From the IMG/VR virus record IMGVR_UViG_3300032287_001952, positions 1 through 64,000 of that record: DNA of 64,000 nt, one strand, 5' to 3'. Positions 47,001-53,315 of the stretch are shown here, in pieces. A program made the position numbers and the translations under genes. The notes under the pieces are model-generated. The model was not told where the DNA came from and ran no database searches. It saw nothing but the letters and a program-made list of their open reading frames with translations. Source of the DNA: a virus. Numbering within the stretch: the first letter of the stretch is position 1; the number at the start of each line of letters is the position of its first letter.

Positions 47001-50000
47001 CAACTCGGTCTGGAATCATTTGTCCTTCCGATCTGACGGCATCAAGTCATCGGCTAATACGGGTAAGTTTAAGGCTGATAAACGTAAAAAGTTCAAGCCT
47101 TACCAGGAAGCCAAACGTTTTGTAAACTTAGTAACCCGTAATGGTAAGACCCTCTGGAACGAGTTCCAGAAGGGTGGTAAGACATTTGCTTCCTACGACT
47201 CAGCAGAGAACCTAGTAACTTACGCCTACTCAGATCCGAGTACTCTGGCAAAGGCTGGAATCGAGAAGACTGAGATGAAGAACGGGGTTGTGTTCTTTAG
47301 TGCTCGGTCGGTTGAGGGTGTGCGTAGCCCAGACCGCAAGCCTACCGATATTCTCGGAGCCGCGATGCCCCGCCAGTTTGGAGTTCGTATTAGGGATAAG
47401 ATGCAGGCCGATGCTTACGAGAGGCTTAAGAACTTAACTTACGAGCCGATCCCGGATAGTATGGTTCAAGAAGAAGCCGAAGCGTATCTAGAGAAACACG
47501 GAATCCGTGGTGCTATGGATGCTACAATTTCCAAGTCTAGTCCGCTCGAGCACGGATCTCGTGAGCTGTTGGCTCAGATGATTATCCTAAAACTTAACGA
47601 GCAGTATAGGAAGACCAAGGACGCAAGAGTTCTAGAAGAGCTGATCGACTACACCGATACATTCTTATCGATCACTTCTGAAGCTGGACGTGCTCTTAGG
47701 CAGTTATCTTTCTGGGACAAGCTGTCACCCGAGGGGATGTTGATGCTCTACAAGAAGAAGCTGGATGAATCAAATCGTGAGACCCGTGACCGATTCAATG
47801 AATTTTTTGCGAAGGTAAAGCGTGAGCTATCGACGTTGCCAGCTGGAGCACTGGATCAAGCCTTGAAGAGTATGGAAGGTTTGCTGGGTAAAGCCGATAA
47901 AGCCGCAGAAGAATCTCGTAAGAAGCTTGCTACCAGCAACACTATGACCTTCTGGGAAAACTTCTCAAAGCAGATTGGCGATAGCCTTGTCCAGAAATCT
48001 CGAGAGCAACTCGATATCGCTGAGGAAGAGCTTGCCCGTACCGCTGGTGGAGAGGCGACGCCCGAGGGTGAATTGGCTAAGAATAAGGTCAACAACGCAA
48101 AGACGATCAACCAGGCAGCTCAAGAAATGAGCCGCAATATCAAGCAGATGTTCCTAGCTCTTGCCAAAGAACAAGGTAAGAACATTCGCGATCCTCGGGT
48201 TATCACGGACGAAGAGTTCGCCAATAAGACAGACGAAGAGATTGCGAAGATTCAGCAAGCGGAGCGGGACTCTAAGCAAGCACAGAAGTTTACTGATATG
48301 TTGGCGAGATGGCCGAAAGCCTTGCAAGCTTGGCAAACGGCGACAGCTGCGATTCGTGCTCAGACATCCGTCAATCCAGAATTGGCTACTATGTTCCAGA
48401 GTTTTCTAGACCTCACTCTTGAGACTCCTTTTACGATGCCACAACTCAAACGATTCTTGTCTCTGAGAGGCGTTAAACTAGAAGACCTAATTCGTGAGCA
48501 TTACCAAGAAGGGAAGTTGGCTCAAAACGCATACGATGTAGCAAGAGAGATGGTCGAAAAAGCGGGTCTTGGGGCATGGGAAGAAGAAATTGGGGTGGAC
48601 GTAAAAGAGGGCGATAAGTTTTTTGAATACGAAAAGCGTGAAGAGGATATGGCTAAAGAAGAGCCATCTAAGCGTGCACCAACCAAATCAATGTCTGAGC
48701 GTCTTACGCAAGCCCTTGCGTCTCAAATTGAGAAATATGCAGAAGCGGAGACAGAAAAGAAGCTTAACCGATTGATTGATTCTTACGCTGACAAACGTCT
48801 TGAACCATCTCTCAAACGCTTTATGAAGCGTATGGTTCAGTACCAAGCTTTGGGTTTATTCAGCAACTCCTATGCCTGGAACGAGTTCCAGAAACAAGAA
48901 GGACTGGATAAAGTAAAGCCAGAGGTTGTGAATCAGATCCTCGATATTATGGGGAAAGCCCAGAAGCTTACCGGGTTTAGGAAAGAAGAGGCATACGCCG
49001 ATGCCCTTTCACTTATCTCTTACCACACGAACACGGGCGTTTGGAACTTCACCAAGTCTTGGTGGTACTTGAGCATATTGTCGGGCTTCACTACTCAGGT
49101 CGCCAATATTGCGGGCAATGCCTACAACACGATGCTGTTGACTATCCCAACAATTGGTAAGCATCTTGTCGCTGTAACTGTTAACCCAGAGCGGAGTAAG
49201 GCAATCGTTAAACAAATGTTTAGGGCAATGTCTCTGTCGCTACAGGATTTTGGATACTTGCTCACGACTGGTAGGGTTGGAACTCGCAAATCAGATAACC
49301 CCTTCTTCTCGCGGGCAAGCACAGATTACTTCGAAGTTATTGCGAAGAATACCCCGTATCGAGCCGCAAGGATTTCTGCTACCACAGCCGCTATGGTGCG
49401 TAGAGTTATGTCGGCAGTTGATATGATGTTTTACAACTTTAACAAAGAAGTTTACCTATTTGATTCGGCATACAATGCCGCAAAGAAATCTGGGCTGAAG
49501 GGGTCCGAGGCTACAGCTAAAGCTCTTGAGGTAACTTTCCGAAGTTCGCAGGCGTTGCAAAACGCTCTCAACTTAGCTATAGGGGAAGGTTATGTGGTCG
49601 AAGGAGAACCTCTCGGGTTCTATAAAGCCTTAACCAAAATAGAATCCCCGAAGGCCAAACTTGAACGGGCAAAACAAAAAATAGAGCAATCGATTCGTAT
49701 CCAAGAGATCATCGACGCAAACGTTACTGGGTCTGCGGAGAGTTCAAGGGTTGCTATTGGGGCGCAAGTATACGGAGAAGAGCTTACGTATAACGAGGAG
49801 CCCAAGGGTTTCTTGGGTGCTGTGCATAGGTCTATCTCTGCCCTTTCGGTTAAGTATGGTTTGGTATCTGTGCCGATCCCTTTCACAAAGATCGTAGCAA
49901 ACGTATGGAACCAAGGTCTCGACGCTGCTGGTCTCGGGATTTTTAGGTCTGGGAAGTTAGCCCACGGAAAATTGGCTAAAGCTTTCCCATTCCTTAAGGT

Positions 50001-51063
50001 TCTTGAACGATTCGAGATGAAAGGTCTTAAAGGTTCAGCTGACGAGGTTCAAGCTCAGAAGGATATGATGTTCGCAAGATCATTTAATGCTTTTGTCGCA
50101 TTAGGTATTATTACACTCCTCGATCGGGTTCTTTGCGGTCAGTATGAAACTTATGGGTTTGAACTTTGCATAAACGGTCCTGGTCCTAAAGAGCCAGCAC
50201 AAAAAGAACTTCTTAAGAATCGCTTAAGCTGGAAACCAAATTCTCTTTTCCTTCGCTTACCAGGCATAGGCGGCTTCTATCTTAGTTATATGTTGTCGCC
50301 TTTGGCTATTCCGTTGGCTGGTTTCGGATTAATAAAGGATAACGAGATTTATAACTACTACGCCAAGAAATCACCAAAGGACGCTTCTCTAGCTATGGCT
50401 CATAGACTGTTGACTGTTCCAATGGAGATGAACTTCTTGTCGGGTCTTGGGGATATGTTTGAAATCTTAAGCCCAAGTAACCCAGAGACCGCTCTTGCTA
50501 AAGCCAAGTCATTCCTTTCAAGAATGGGTTCATCAATGCTTGTCCCGAACTTCTTTAGGGATGTCGACCAGCTTATTGTGTCTAGCCTGCCGGGTGTGCT
50601 TAACCCAAGGACGGCTAGAGAAGACATTATACAAGCAGCATTTATTTCGAATACCCCAATCATTCGGCAAATGTACGGAAGTGCTGAGCTTGATATCTTA
50701 GGTCAACCAATTGAGATGACTTCACGAGTTGTAAGCGTTGCTGGGAAAGATACTTTGGTTGATGTACTCATCCAAAAGAATGCTCTCCCGACTGCTCCCA
50801 AAAAAGACAAATTGCTTGGTCTTGTCCCAATGGACGATACTCAATACGCACAGTATCGTGAATACAGAGCAAAACAACTTGGGGAAGATCTTAACACGCC
50901 AGAAATGATTGAAACCCTATCTAGAATGGAACCTGGAATGGCTCAGATGTATGTTCAGAAATATACCCAGAAAGCTAGCCAATTGGCTAAAGCAAAGATT
51001 CTGAGGGGAAGCCCAGAGATACTAAAAGAGGCAAGAGAAACAAAAGCTAAACAGATTAAATAG
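38029..51063 (+). CDS. Giant polyvalent internal virion protein, 4344 aa
   Basis: Starts at ATG 38029; no SD. Domains by eye: hydrophobic Gly-rich segment (168-204), possible membrane insertion; PKVEA repeats and an FtsK-gamma-like winged helix (718-792); Arg/Gly linker with an overprinted ORF (about 1240-1325); QEIIH segment (1408-1412), a degenerate HExxH; LPD-like domains (1750-2256); kinase-like domain (K2457, D2543, DN2550-2551, RIDNGG 2578-2583); ART-PolyVal-like ADP-ribosyltransferase (WFGDW about 2740, YHGT 2767-2770, GIKSSANTG about 3004-3012); long coiled coils (about 3245-3560); C-terminal LSGFTTQVANIAGN segment (about 3680-3700) typical of large polyvalent proteins. Motif L(G/N)AA(M/L)P recurs at domain borders (1663, 2260, 2400, 3109). 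Probably packaged and ejected to act on the host at entry. Confidence 0.85.
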   Translation: MAQTIPTPGSDAVVASQPLPAGEFPGLVDALGLTEQTTKLSEGFSGLGSLKLSEPMTDSEKALENPFLKLPKANPKDFIDTVRKDWEIGQEGVNIDMATDDFATQVLTSGQPGDYSQLQNKRKALAKSQYFNQADNLASRAVHGTVQMLPPMAQGQLSGIEKGVERGMQMGLIGSSGFIAGPEVGAPMVTAFTGVGVAGGNLEGSFNYWTKQGRGASFAELVDAGVNQVTAANIAQFVGPVYAAIEYAQVGKLLDVVGGKKLKGGLLRGAMRQLAKVVPAGAKVAAEKVAQVSARPLVRGAVDVAGDILVQAGEEAAQGAVSQAGTEYGKTQQQLIAQGARDGAMEVLANLDLPEASKQVLSRGFDEFASSIGPMAVLTGGAKGTNFLRKASWDGFVSLANGDIQKAADQRDAVAKAGAPQTAQALAETVLTEPSSVKPTAATVTPTAPVVAPIDEPALDAELEAAGQAPVEVEQPEAPQPTVGLPGDELGARIFSNIRSRKPIAKADLDQVGGFSLSSDWKLNEETGNFEYQGPVYERKEAPQVSVAKAEAATIEQPKVKAPKAQAVAPIEAVKPEPTQKGAEAIPTSLGVKVFQAPDGTWGYQFDFPSWRTTEEGIESVNKSFNQNQGIATKEEALALATEGRKKAMAGTIKEDERVATALEKRGDVQKDDLRRARKYRKAAEEGRKLYEKEYPEGTAPKVEAPKVEAPKVEAPKNLEQFINNLPTFSPAMKSGERDKQRFRQALGLLKSKKTITKAVLQKELNLGSNYADWLMEQLTLSGAVSEQISGKAPKVEAPKVKQPALPRWEEVQKNKDQIKFLKSVFKKANAKLTKEQQVAPKVGWKRKDFYSALERMYGQLTQLEFKQPEQVAPPAPKVGEAQKPTAINEAEQRRKLKLANLLKVFGNKDLDGDQTLFRDIAMAQARKVASQIATQFQNITDPDGEIYNGLISAIATRLKKSFDNKTPVFFNEAGEPIAINDESVKKWLMKAADRAGRDAARRQSAQREINIEFGGKPAEGVVTQPEAAKEEAKPEGMQVKEVAPEVKEEPRGIRAIREAAQAIREQSSPEAKLVLDWIVSQLVGEDSALGKIKTYKELATYLSKVAKRTISDKRVGLTVNDVVKKLADNLSEIGIKVNVEALEMALSPEGQKAKERLAAEEAKAKASRDERVAKANLSDRARNLRSGYAVKERLVDAVASATPENRARIQNEVISLAEEDLLADDDINNRLDNIEKGLPNEKPAIGQPVSRRRRRGVKQAKEGEVLGGTGEGVEGARGTTGPVATAEGQPQPGARGAEPVSPRPSGAGQQVGGKQQTTTRNVSVDVKLSENNRSPAVKTLVETATSNGVPVTLQDSPESGSAVGVDTNQVEGQEVPIIRVNQNKLKEVRRTLGPKAFAEWSWRAINQEIIHFRHLKLLERLAKEEGTDYKSYLKKEAKRIVQIIKRQRGLRKRIEAIYNNGEKMDDFNLAFEFTRMLVEEKMMGGITESSYMDIAKVLNSVDAEGRGFIFRFMELVRDLMYGLTGRTAAETKFLRATADAIISEQRKVMRDLYNPTEKLPVQVNFYTPKEKVIVGSAADRKASEEEIKQDSGLNRASMAFLREYARELGIKEPMGQRKMEVRDEKTGKISIKKLSFPVWKKPDYAKAIKEKLKELGKKPKELGAAMPMRFKTEYAFQQIDRSFGAKRGIFKGLTVDNNDTLPWENLKAKILKGTSKAEANWVLPTMEALVRNGRVNVDMAVEAMQALAKNKITVKKLSEETTAIQNQPKEIQAFIRLEEAKNQIRHEAESQFTDVEEAIRIAGSLLYLDTYDIFSKNKLLMDDYRYRQTKLEIEETLKNGLNNTSFDEREIKKLGDKLANVYASFAKDLYNLDSRDYLSSFGFGRSQIEAVDQAFSIVSNLKNADEQQKVFARIGFYIARSGGIEVSDLGLDQRASARYKFVNPKPFSEMEDVREILVKTPIGAVAKAKSHFEDKDVVGFGRMYTTKQGDKTVTFLFEAQTDASTSPLNEMADENHPMTALDYTPVFEAELEDLKNALQEIVGEKRPIYMDEVGNLAYNGNFKSITPTSVTSKYTIARHKEGNLYEVNGDLGFHILEKSRTDKNLANRVRPYLKDSQTASMIEWDRMLTEAAPLISAYESLVLKNAIADAISKNHDAIAITDDGTAAMTEGHPQINDGMRAHYGVRNGSLHNLAKKLTGDTGTPFNDGSSIYVYEQEQADKLETPFEVYRFPKKEVTGVSYSLDKVKALGDASDVYNILGAALPTDRPYWLKDDGEVLDVEENALVDMNSIGSHSEAAVQFLQENDPENPFLMEWSLLDPLEKKDRQQLPVQEMFNRGWLRVIGDGFNLFFEGNPNKTQLDKLFEAAIEDEVKLIHDKTGLSGRPKSNLLYEPPLEDELNAAMPRRGFSSSEPRFSKSWKALPDSVAGLTEVYKMKRGTNDVRLYRDEMGDTFVVKRGQSQEQFENEVAADNVYRILNYPVPPSRLITDENGETAKIANYVAGPILADFQENMEEADPDAVKTVFEELGDGLLIDAFLFNYDVLGEGLDNIVVAHEEITEEDGLAFPEPLIKYTAYRIDNGGTLDTRAMGLKRDEPFFYDSFSRLADKYPQFNLTATDLVAQLSDIILNSDAILNAIPARLRPMMAQRIQWMADQLSAVDTIPSAIGYSDEEVTAHFAKLAKEMDSIKVVRNAQGELINEKTGEPSRIYLIDTNGKTIGFIPKSEFRYKLERTKAFKMWFGDWENAPEALGTSKMLDEAGEPMMMYHGTNWTTKESMYMFKDDIDKETQGLNLYRRRFSQGNLFRGTWTSTSRKFSEDWANETSAGEYAQQVVIPVYVKSTNPFDPRNSDHNAKLVNYLEEKYSADSGVNAFIPTRDMRVAMEFGFYDWSYFETTRPEYPSMGSDFEEMEEDSRRKEFFAKHPYPVLEAIINLGFDGLWVREKGLGYSGSLESGPKNLVQELEIIRRSDDKSTEKQTIQNLKEDVIAYNNNSVWNHLSFRSDGIKSSANTGKFKADKRKKFKPYQEAKRFVNLVTRNGKTLWNEFQKGGKTFASYDSAENLVTYAYSDPSTLAKAGIEKTEMKNGVVFFSARSVEGVRSPDRKPTDILGAAMPRQFGVRIRDKMQADAYERLKNLTYEPIPDSMVQEEAEAYLEKHGIRGAMDATISKSSPLEHGSRELLAQMIILKLNEQYRKTKDARVLEELIDYTDTFLSITSEAGRALRQLSFWDKLSPEGMLMLYKKKLDESNRETRDRFNEFFAKVKRELSTLPAGALDQALKSMEGLLGKADKAAEESRKKLATSNTMTFWENFSKQIGDSLVQKSREQLDIAEEELARTAGGEATPEGELAKNKVNNAKTINQAAQEMSRNIKQMFLALAKEQGKNIRDPRVITDEEFANKTDEEIAKIQQAERDSKQAQKFTDMLARWPKALQAWQTATAAIRAQTSVNPELATMFQSFLDLTLETPFTMPQLKRFLSLRGVKLEDLIREHYQEGKLAQNAYDVAREMVEKAGLGAWEEEIGVDVKEGDKFFEYEKREEDMAKEEPSKRAPTKSMSERLTQALASQIEKYAEAETEKKLNRLIDSYADKRLEPSLKRFMKRMVQYQALGLFSNSYAWNEFQKQEGLDKVKPEVVNQILDIMGKAQKLTGFRKEEAYADALSLISYHTNTGVWNFTKSWWYLSILSGFTTQVANIAGNAYNTMLLTIPTIGKHLVAVTVNPERSKAIVKQMFRAMSLSLQDFGYLLTTGRVGTRKSDNPFFSRASTDYFEVIAKNTPYRAARISATTAAMVRRVMSAVDMMFYNFNKEVYLFDSAYNAAKKSGLKGSEATAKALEVTFRSSQALQNALNLAIGEGYVVEGEPLGFYKALTKIESPKAKLERAKQKIEQSIRIQEIIDANVTGSAESSRVAIGAQVYGEELTYNEEPKGFLGAVHRSISALSVKYGLVSVPIPFTKIVANVWNQGLDAAGLGIFRSGKLAHGKLAKAFPFLKVLERFEMKGLKGSADEVQAQKDMMFARSFNAFVALGIITLLDRVLCGQYETYGFELCINGPGPKEPAQKELLKNRLSWKPNSLFLRLPGIGGFYLSYMLSPLAIPLAGFGLIKDNEIYNYYAKKSPKDASLAMAHRLLTVPMEMNFLSGLGDMFEILSPSNPETALAKAKSFLSRMGSSMLVPNFFRDVDQLIVSSLPGVLNPRTAREDIIQAAFISNTPIIRQMYGSAELDILGQPIEMTSRVVSVAGKDTLVDVLIQKNALPTAPKKDKLLGLVPMDDTQYAQYREYRAKQLGEDLNTPEMIETLSRMEPGMAQMYVQKYTQKASQLAKAKILRGSPEILKEARETKAKQIK
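40156..40428 (+). repeat. Direct repeat pair flanking a winged-helix cassette in the giant gene
   Basis: GCACCGAAGGTTGAGGCTCC plus TAAA at 40156-40179 recurs at 40405-40428 with one mismatch in 24. They encode APKVEAPK and enclose 225 nt, which encode the FtsK-gamma-like domain. Further PKVEA units precede the first copy (from about 40126). Likely a recombination hotspot for domain exchange. Confidence 0.75.
41750..42010 (+). CDS. Overprinted ORF inside the giant gene, 86 aa
   Basis: Lies in the +1 frame of the giant gene. ATG 41750 has SD AAAGGA with 7 nt spacing. The protein is regular, charged and helical (QQLDNLFPGVDAEALNKLKK; ELNQSVHDLAELDSKWAEN) and ends MFPLT. Its codons are GC-rich at the third position (AAG, CTG, GAC, AAC), unlike neighbours, while the giant frame here is a low-complexity Arg/Gly/Pro linker. 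This is what a real second gene looks like. No family recognised. It could be an older independent gene bridged when two genes fused. Confidence 0.6.
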   Translation: MKSQQLDNLFPGVDAEALNKLKKAKFSAELEKASKVHGGLPALSQLLKDNPNLGHEELNQSVHDLAELDSKWAENSKQLREMFPLT

Positions 51064-51228
51064 CTGTCGGACTACAAACCTTAAGAAGTACATAGAGTAC
51101 CCAATCAAAACGAAACTAAACAAAATGGTTATTGAAGCAAAGGCCGCCTCAAAGCAATGCAGTCCAAATGATTTGGGGTCATACGAAGGTTTATCTTCTA
51201 CCAACTTAGATTGACTTTTCTTTTTCAT
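51022..51228 (-). CDS. Small antisense membrane protein, 68 aa
   Basis: On the minus strand between plus-strand genes. ATG 51228 has a near-perfect SD AAGGAG at 8 nt spacing. Residues 1-25 are polar and Lys-rich; residues 28-55 form a membrane helix (AFASITILFSFVLIGYSMYF) and the C-terminal end is hydrophobic too. Its 3' end overlaps the giant gene by 42 nt in antisense. The SD strongly supports a real gene. Function unknown; single-pass inhibitors, such as superinfection exclusion factors, look like this. Confidence 0.55.
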   Translation of the reverse strand: MKKKSQSKLVEDKPSYDPKSFGLHCFEAAFASITILFSFVLIGYSMYFLRFVVRQLFNLFSFCFSCLF

Positions 51229-51248
51229 AATTTAATCTCCTTATAGTT

Positions 51249-51515
51249 ATGCCACTTTCACGAGTCAACAAGGATAAAATGCCTTGCAATAAACCACGCC
51301 GAAGCACACGCCCCGGCAAAAAGATGATGGTTAAAGCTTGTGAAGGTGGCAAAGAAAAACTGATTCATTTCGGGGATAGCTCTATGCAAGACTATCGCCA
51401 ACACAAAAGCAAGGCCAGACGACGAAGCTACTGCGCTAGGTCTGGTGGTATCAAAGGAAAGAACAGCAAACTGTCTGCGAACTATTGGGCACGTCATAAA
51501 CTTTGGAGTTGCTGA
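51249..51515 (+). CDS. Conserved basic phage protein, 88 aa
   Basis: Very rich in Lys/Arg with MPCNKPRRSTRPGKKMMVKA, then CEGGKEKLIHFGD and SARSGGIKGKNS-like end. I recall this as a widespread short phage protein with a K-K-x-x-V-K-A-C-x-x-G-x-E-K-x-I-x-F-G-D core (DUF5872 style), of unknown function. Start is ATG 51249 or ATG 51279 (MPCNKP...). The following hydrolase begins 1 nt after its stop. Confidence 0.75.
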   Translation: MPLSRVNKDKMPCNKPRRSTRPGKKMMVKACEGGKEKLIHFGDSSMQDYRQHKSKARRRSYCARSGGIKGKNSKLSANYWARHKLWSC

Positions 51516-51516
51516 T

Positions 51517-51996
51517 ATGGGTTTAGGTACTGCTAATCCTGGAAGCTCGAAACTGGAAGGTATCTTTGGGAAGGGTGCTCTCAAGGGCAAGGCTGGCATG
51601 GTTGTGGAGTCTGCGGTCAAGGCTGGCATCGATCCTAACTTATTTGCGGCTGTAATCGCTCACGAAACTGGTGCGGGAACCAGTAACGCTATCATCAATT
51701 ACAACAACCCAGCGGGTATTATGGACCCAAAATCCAAGTGGACGAAGCTCAAGAAGTTCGGAAGTCTGGCAGAAGGGTTAGCCTATTCAGCCAACAACTT
51801 AAAGAAACGGGTAGATCAAGCTGGTGGTGACTTTACTAAGCTGGCTCAGATTTATGCGCCAGTCGGTGCGGAGAACGATCCTAAAGGGCTCAATGCTAAT
51901 TGGACAACGGGGGTTAGCAAATTCTACAACTTGCTTGCAAGCGGCGAAACAGACCAGGGTGCACCCGCAGAAGAACAAACCCAAGAAGCACGATAA
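51517..51996 (+). CDS. Glucosaminidase/transglycosylase-like peptidoglycan hydrolase
   Basis: 159 aa from ATG 51517. Core VESAVKAGIDPNLFAAVIAHE (catalytic-type Glu in AHETG, about residue 50), then YNNPAGIMDP and FGSLAEGLAYSANNLKK, the order of FlgJ/LYZ2-like glucosaminidases. No signal peptide, so it may be a virion-carried hydrolase that opens the wall at entry, or part of lysis. It is separate from the CHAP endolysin at 23.2 kb. Confidence 0.78.
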   Translation: MGLGTANPGSSKLEGIFGKGALKGKAGMVVESAVKAGIDPNLFAAVIAHETGAGTSNAIINYNNPAGIMDPKSKWTKLKKFGSLAEGLAYSANNLKKRVDQAGGDFTKLAQIYAPVGAENDPKGLNANWTTGVSKFYNLLASGETDQGAPAEEQTQEAR

Positions 51997-52013
51997 GAAG
52001 TTTGATTAAGAAC

Positions 52014-52031
52014 ACTGGTAAGATTACCAGT
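52014..52031. terminator. Bidirectional hairpin between converging genes
   Basis: ACTGGTA, 4-nt loop, TACCAGT: a 7-bp stem in the gap between the plus-strand hydrolase and the minus-strand 74-aa gene. No T-run, so termination is only inferred from position. Confidence 0.35.
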
Positions 52032-52047
52032 AAGATCGGTATGTGCT

Positions 52048-52272
52048 TTAATCGTACCATTCTAATGAGAGATCCATATCATTCTCATCGTTTGGGGTGG
52101 CGATAATTTGAAACCCTTTATGCTTGTGGCACTCATCGGATAGTTCGGCCAAAGCTTTTTTAGATACGTTTAGAATCCCATTGTTATCGATGATTGCCGA
52201 AGCTAAGAAGATACGCAGTAGCTTGTTAGCAACTGAGCCACCCCCATCAATTGAGTAAGTTTCGTGATCCAC
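52048..52272 (-). CDS. Hypothetical protein, 74 aa
   Basis: GTG start at 52272 with no clear SD, so the start is uncertain. Compact alpha/beta appearance (SVANKLLRIFLASAIIDNN), acidic end. It converges with the hydrolase gene and diverges from the next plus-strand gene across a 43-nt gap. Function unknown. Confidence 0.55.
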   Translation of the reverse strand: MDHETYSIDGGGSVANKLLRIFLASAIIDNNGILNVSKKALAELSDECHKHKGFQIIATPNDENDMDLSLEWYD

Positions 52273-52315
52273 ATAACCAGCTTGAAAGTATAAGCAATTG
52301 TGTCAAGCTGAGTAA

Positions 52316-52654
52316 GTGAAACTAAAAGATAAACTAAAAAGACCACCGATTGGATTTGTGTATCAAGATCCAGATACAAAGATGGTTGTTACTGGCAATA
52401 CATTCGATGAGTTGGTTAGGAATGTTAATAGACATAGATATTTAAATGGTGTTGGTTTTTACCACGATCAAGAACAGATGATTCAAGATCAGCTATGCGA
52501 TAAGCTTGGTGCTGAGTACTGCGAAGGTTATGGGCTAGGCGACGCAGTACATGCAATCGCCCAACCCATAGCCAAAGCAATCGATCGGGTTATCAAAACC
52601 AACATTAAAGGATGTTCATCATGCGCCCAAAGAAGAGCGAGACTGAATTCCTAA
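52316..52654 (+). CDS. Hypothetical protein with C-terminal CxxC, 112 aa
   Basis: GTG start at 52316. N-terminal segment IGFVYQDPDTKMVVTGNTFDE with following HRYLNGVGF resembles a group of small phage proteins that start with a zinc-ribbon-like fold. The C-terminal end has KGCSSCAQRRARL, a CxxC with basic tail, which could be a nucleic-acid or zinc site. Overlaps the next gene by 34 nt. Function unknown. Confidence 0.6.
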   Translation: MKLKDKLKRPPIGFVYQDPDTKMVVTGNTFDELVRNVNRHRYLNGVGFYHDQEQMIQDQLCDKLGAEYCEGYGLGDAVHAIAQPIAKAIDRVIKTNIKGCSSCAQRRARLNS

Positions 52655-52836
52655 TACCACCCAATAGTCCTCTATGGGATGAGTTATCGGAAACGTCCGA
52701 TCTTCGAAGGTTGCCCGATGCGATCTGCGATATCCTCTTGCTGGCAAGAGCCGCAACTATGGATCTAATATCCCTCAAGGATCTCGAACGACATCTCGAC
52801 AGGTTCGAAGACTGGCTTGACAAAGCCAATCCGTAA
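52621..52836 (+). CDS. Hypothetical helical protein, 71 aa
   Basis: Start chosen at ATG 52621, not 52612, because AAAGGA lies at the right distance. Acidic amphipathic helices (LPDAICDILLLARAATMDL; LERHLDRFEDWLD). Its 3' end overlaps the secreted protein on the opposite strand by 72 nt. Function unknown. Confidence 0.55.
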   Translation: MRPKKSETEFLIPPNSPLWDELSETSDLRRLPDAICDILLLARAATMDLISLKDLERHLDRFEDWLDKANP

Positions 52837-53103
52837 ACCCGCTCCATAAGTATTCGATACCCCGTAATAGGATTCGGGAGAACCTATTGGGCCGTAATCA
52901 TTTGTGAATGAGTAATACGACTCTGGTGCTCCCCAAGGTCCATAGTCATTGGAGGTTGATAGGTATAGGTCGGGATTGGCGGAGATGATTGGCTCGCCAA
53001 TTCCTACAAGCAATGCCGGCCTAGCTTCTGTCAGCAGTTGACCAAAGGCCAACGATGGCAAGAGCAAAGCAAGCGTTACAATATGTCTGTATCTTCTTTC
53101 CAT
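52765..53103 (-). CDS. Secreted Tyr/Gly/Pro-repeat protein, 112 aa
   Basis: Signal peptide at residues 1-21 (RRYRHIVTLALLLPSLAFG), SD GGAG 4 nt before ATG 53103. Residues 45-88 hold two and a half repeats of NDYGPxGxPESYYxxxN. The rest is short and hydrophobic. It may be exported to the periplasm or outer surface and act as a surface modifier or exclusion factor; no homology recognised. Antisense to the end of the 71-aa gene. Confidence 0.6.
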   Translation of the reverse strand: MERRYRHIVTLALLLPSLAFGQLLTEARPALLVGIGEPIISANPDLYLSTSNDYGPWGAPESYYSFTNDYGPIGSPESYYGVSNTYGAGLRIGFVKPVFEPVEMSFEILEGY

Positions 53104-53315
53104 AAGTCTCCTGGTTCTACGGCTGGCATTGAGTTCTTGACTGGATAGTCTTTGTCGACCTCAACACCAAGCCATTCCATACATACACCACTTGATTCAA
53201 CAGCACAACATTCGTGCCCTTGTTCGCAAGTATGCGTTGCTGGTTCATCAGCCGCCCAACTCCAATAACCATATCGAAGAAGCTTGTCTGATAGATCTGG
53301 TTTAGGTTCGTTCAC
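53076..53315 (-). CDS. Cys-rich small protein, 79 aa
   Basis: GTG start at 53315, overlapping the upstream stop by 14 nt. CEQGHECCAVESSGVC (about residues 29-44) holds four Cys and one His, a possible metal site. Acidic end. The downstream secreted protein gene overlaps by 28 nt. Function unknown. Confidence 0.6.
   Translation of the reverse strand: MNEPKPDLSDKLLRYGYWSWAADEPATHTCEQGHECCAVESSGVCMEWLGVEVDKDYPVKNSMPAVEPGDLWKEDTDIL

Noticed and set aside
38029-51063. N4-like virion RNA polymerase within the giant protein
   Set aside because: I looked for T7/N4 RNA polymerase motifs (Asp in motif A, Lys/Tyr motif B, HD motif C) and saw none.
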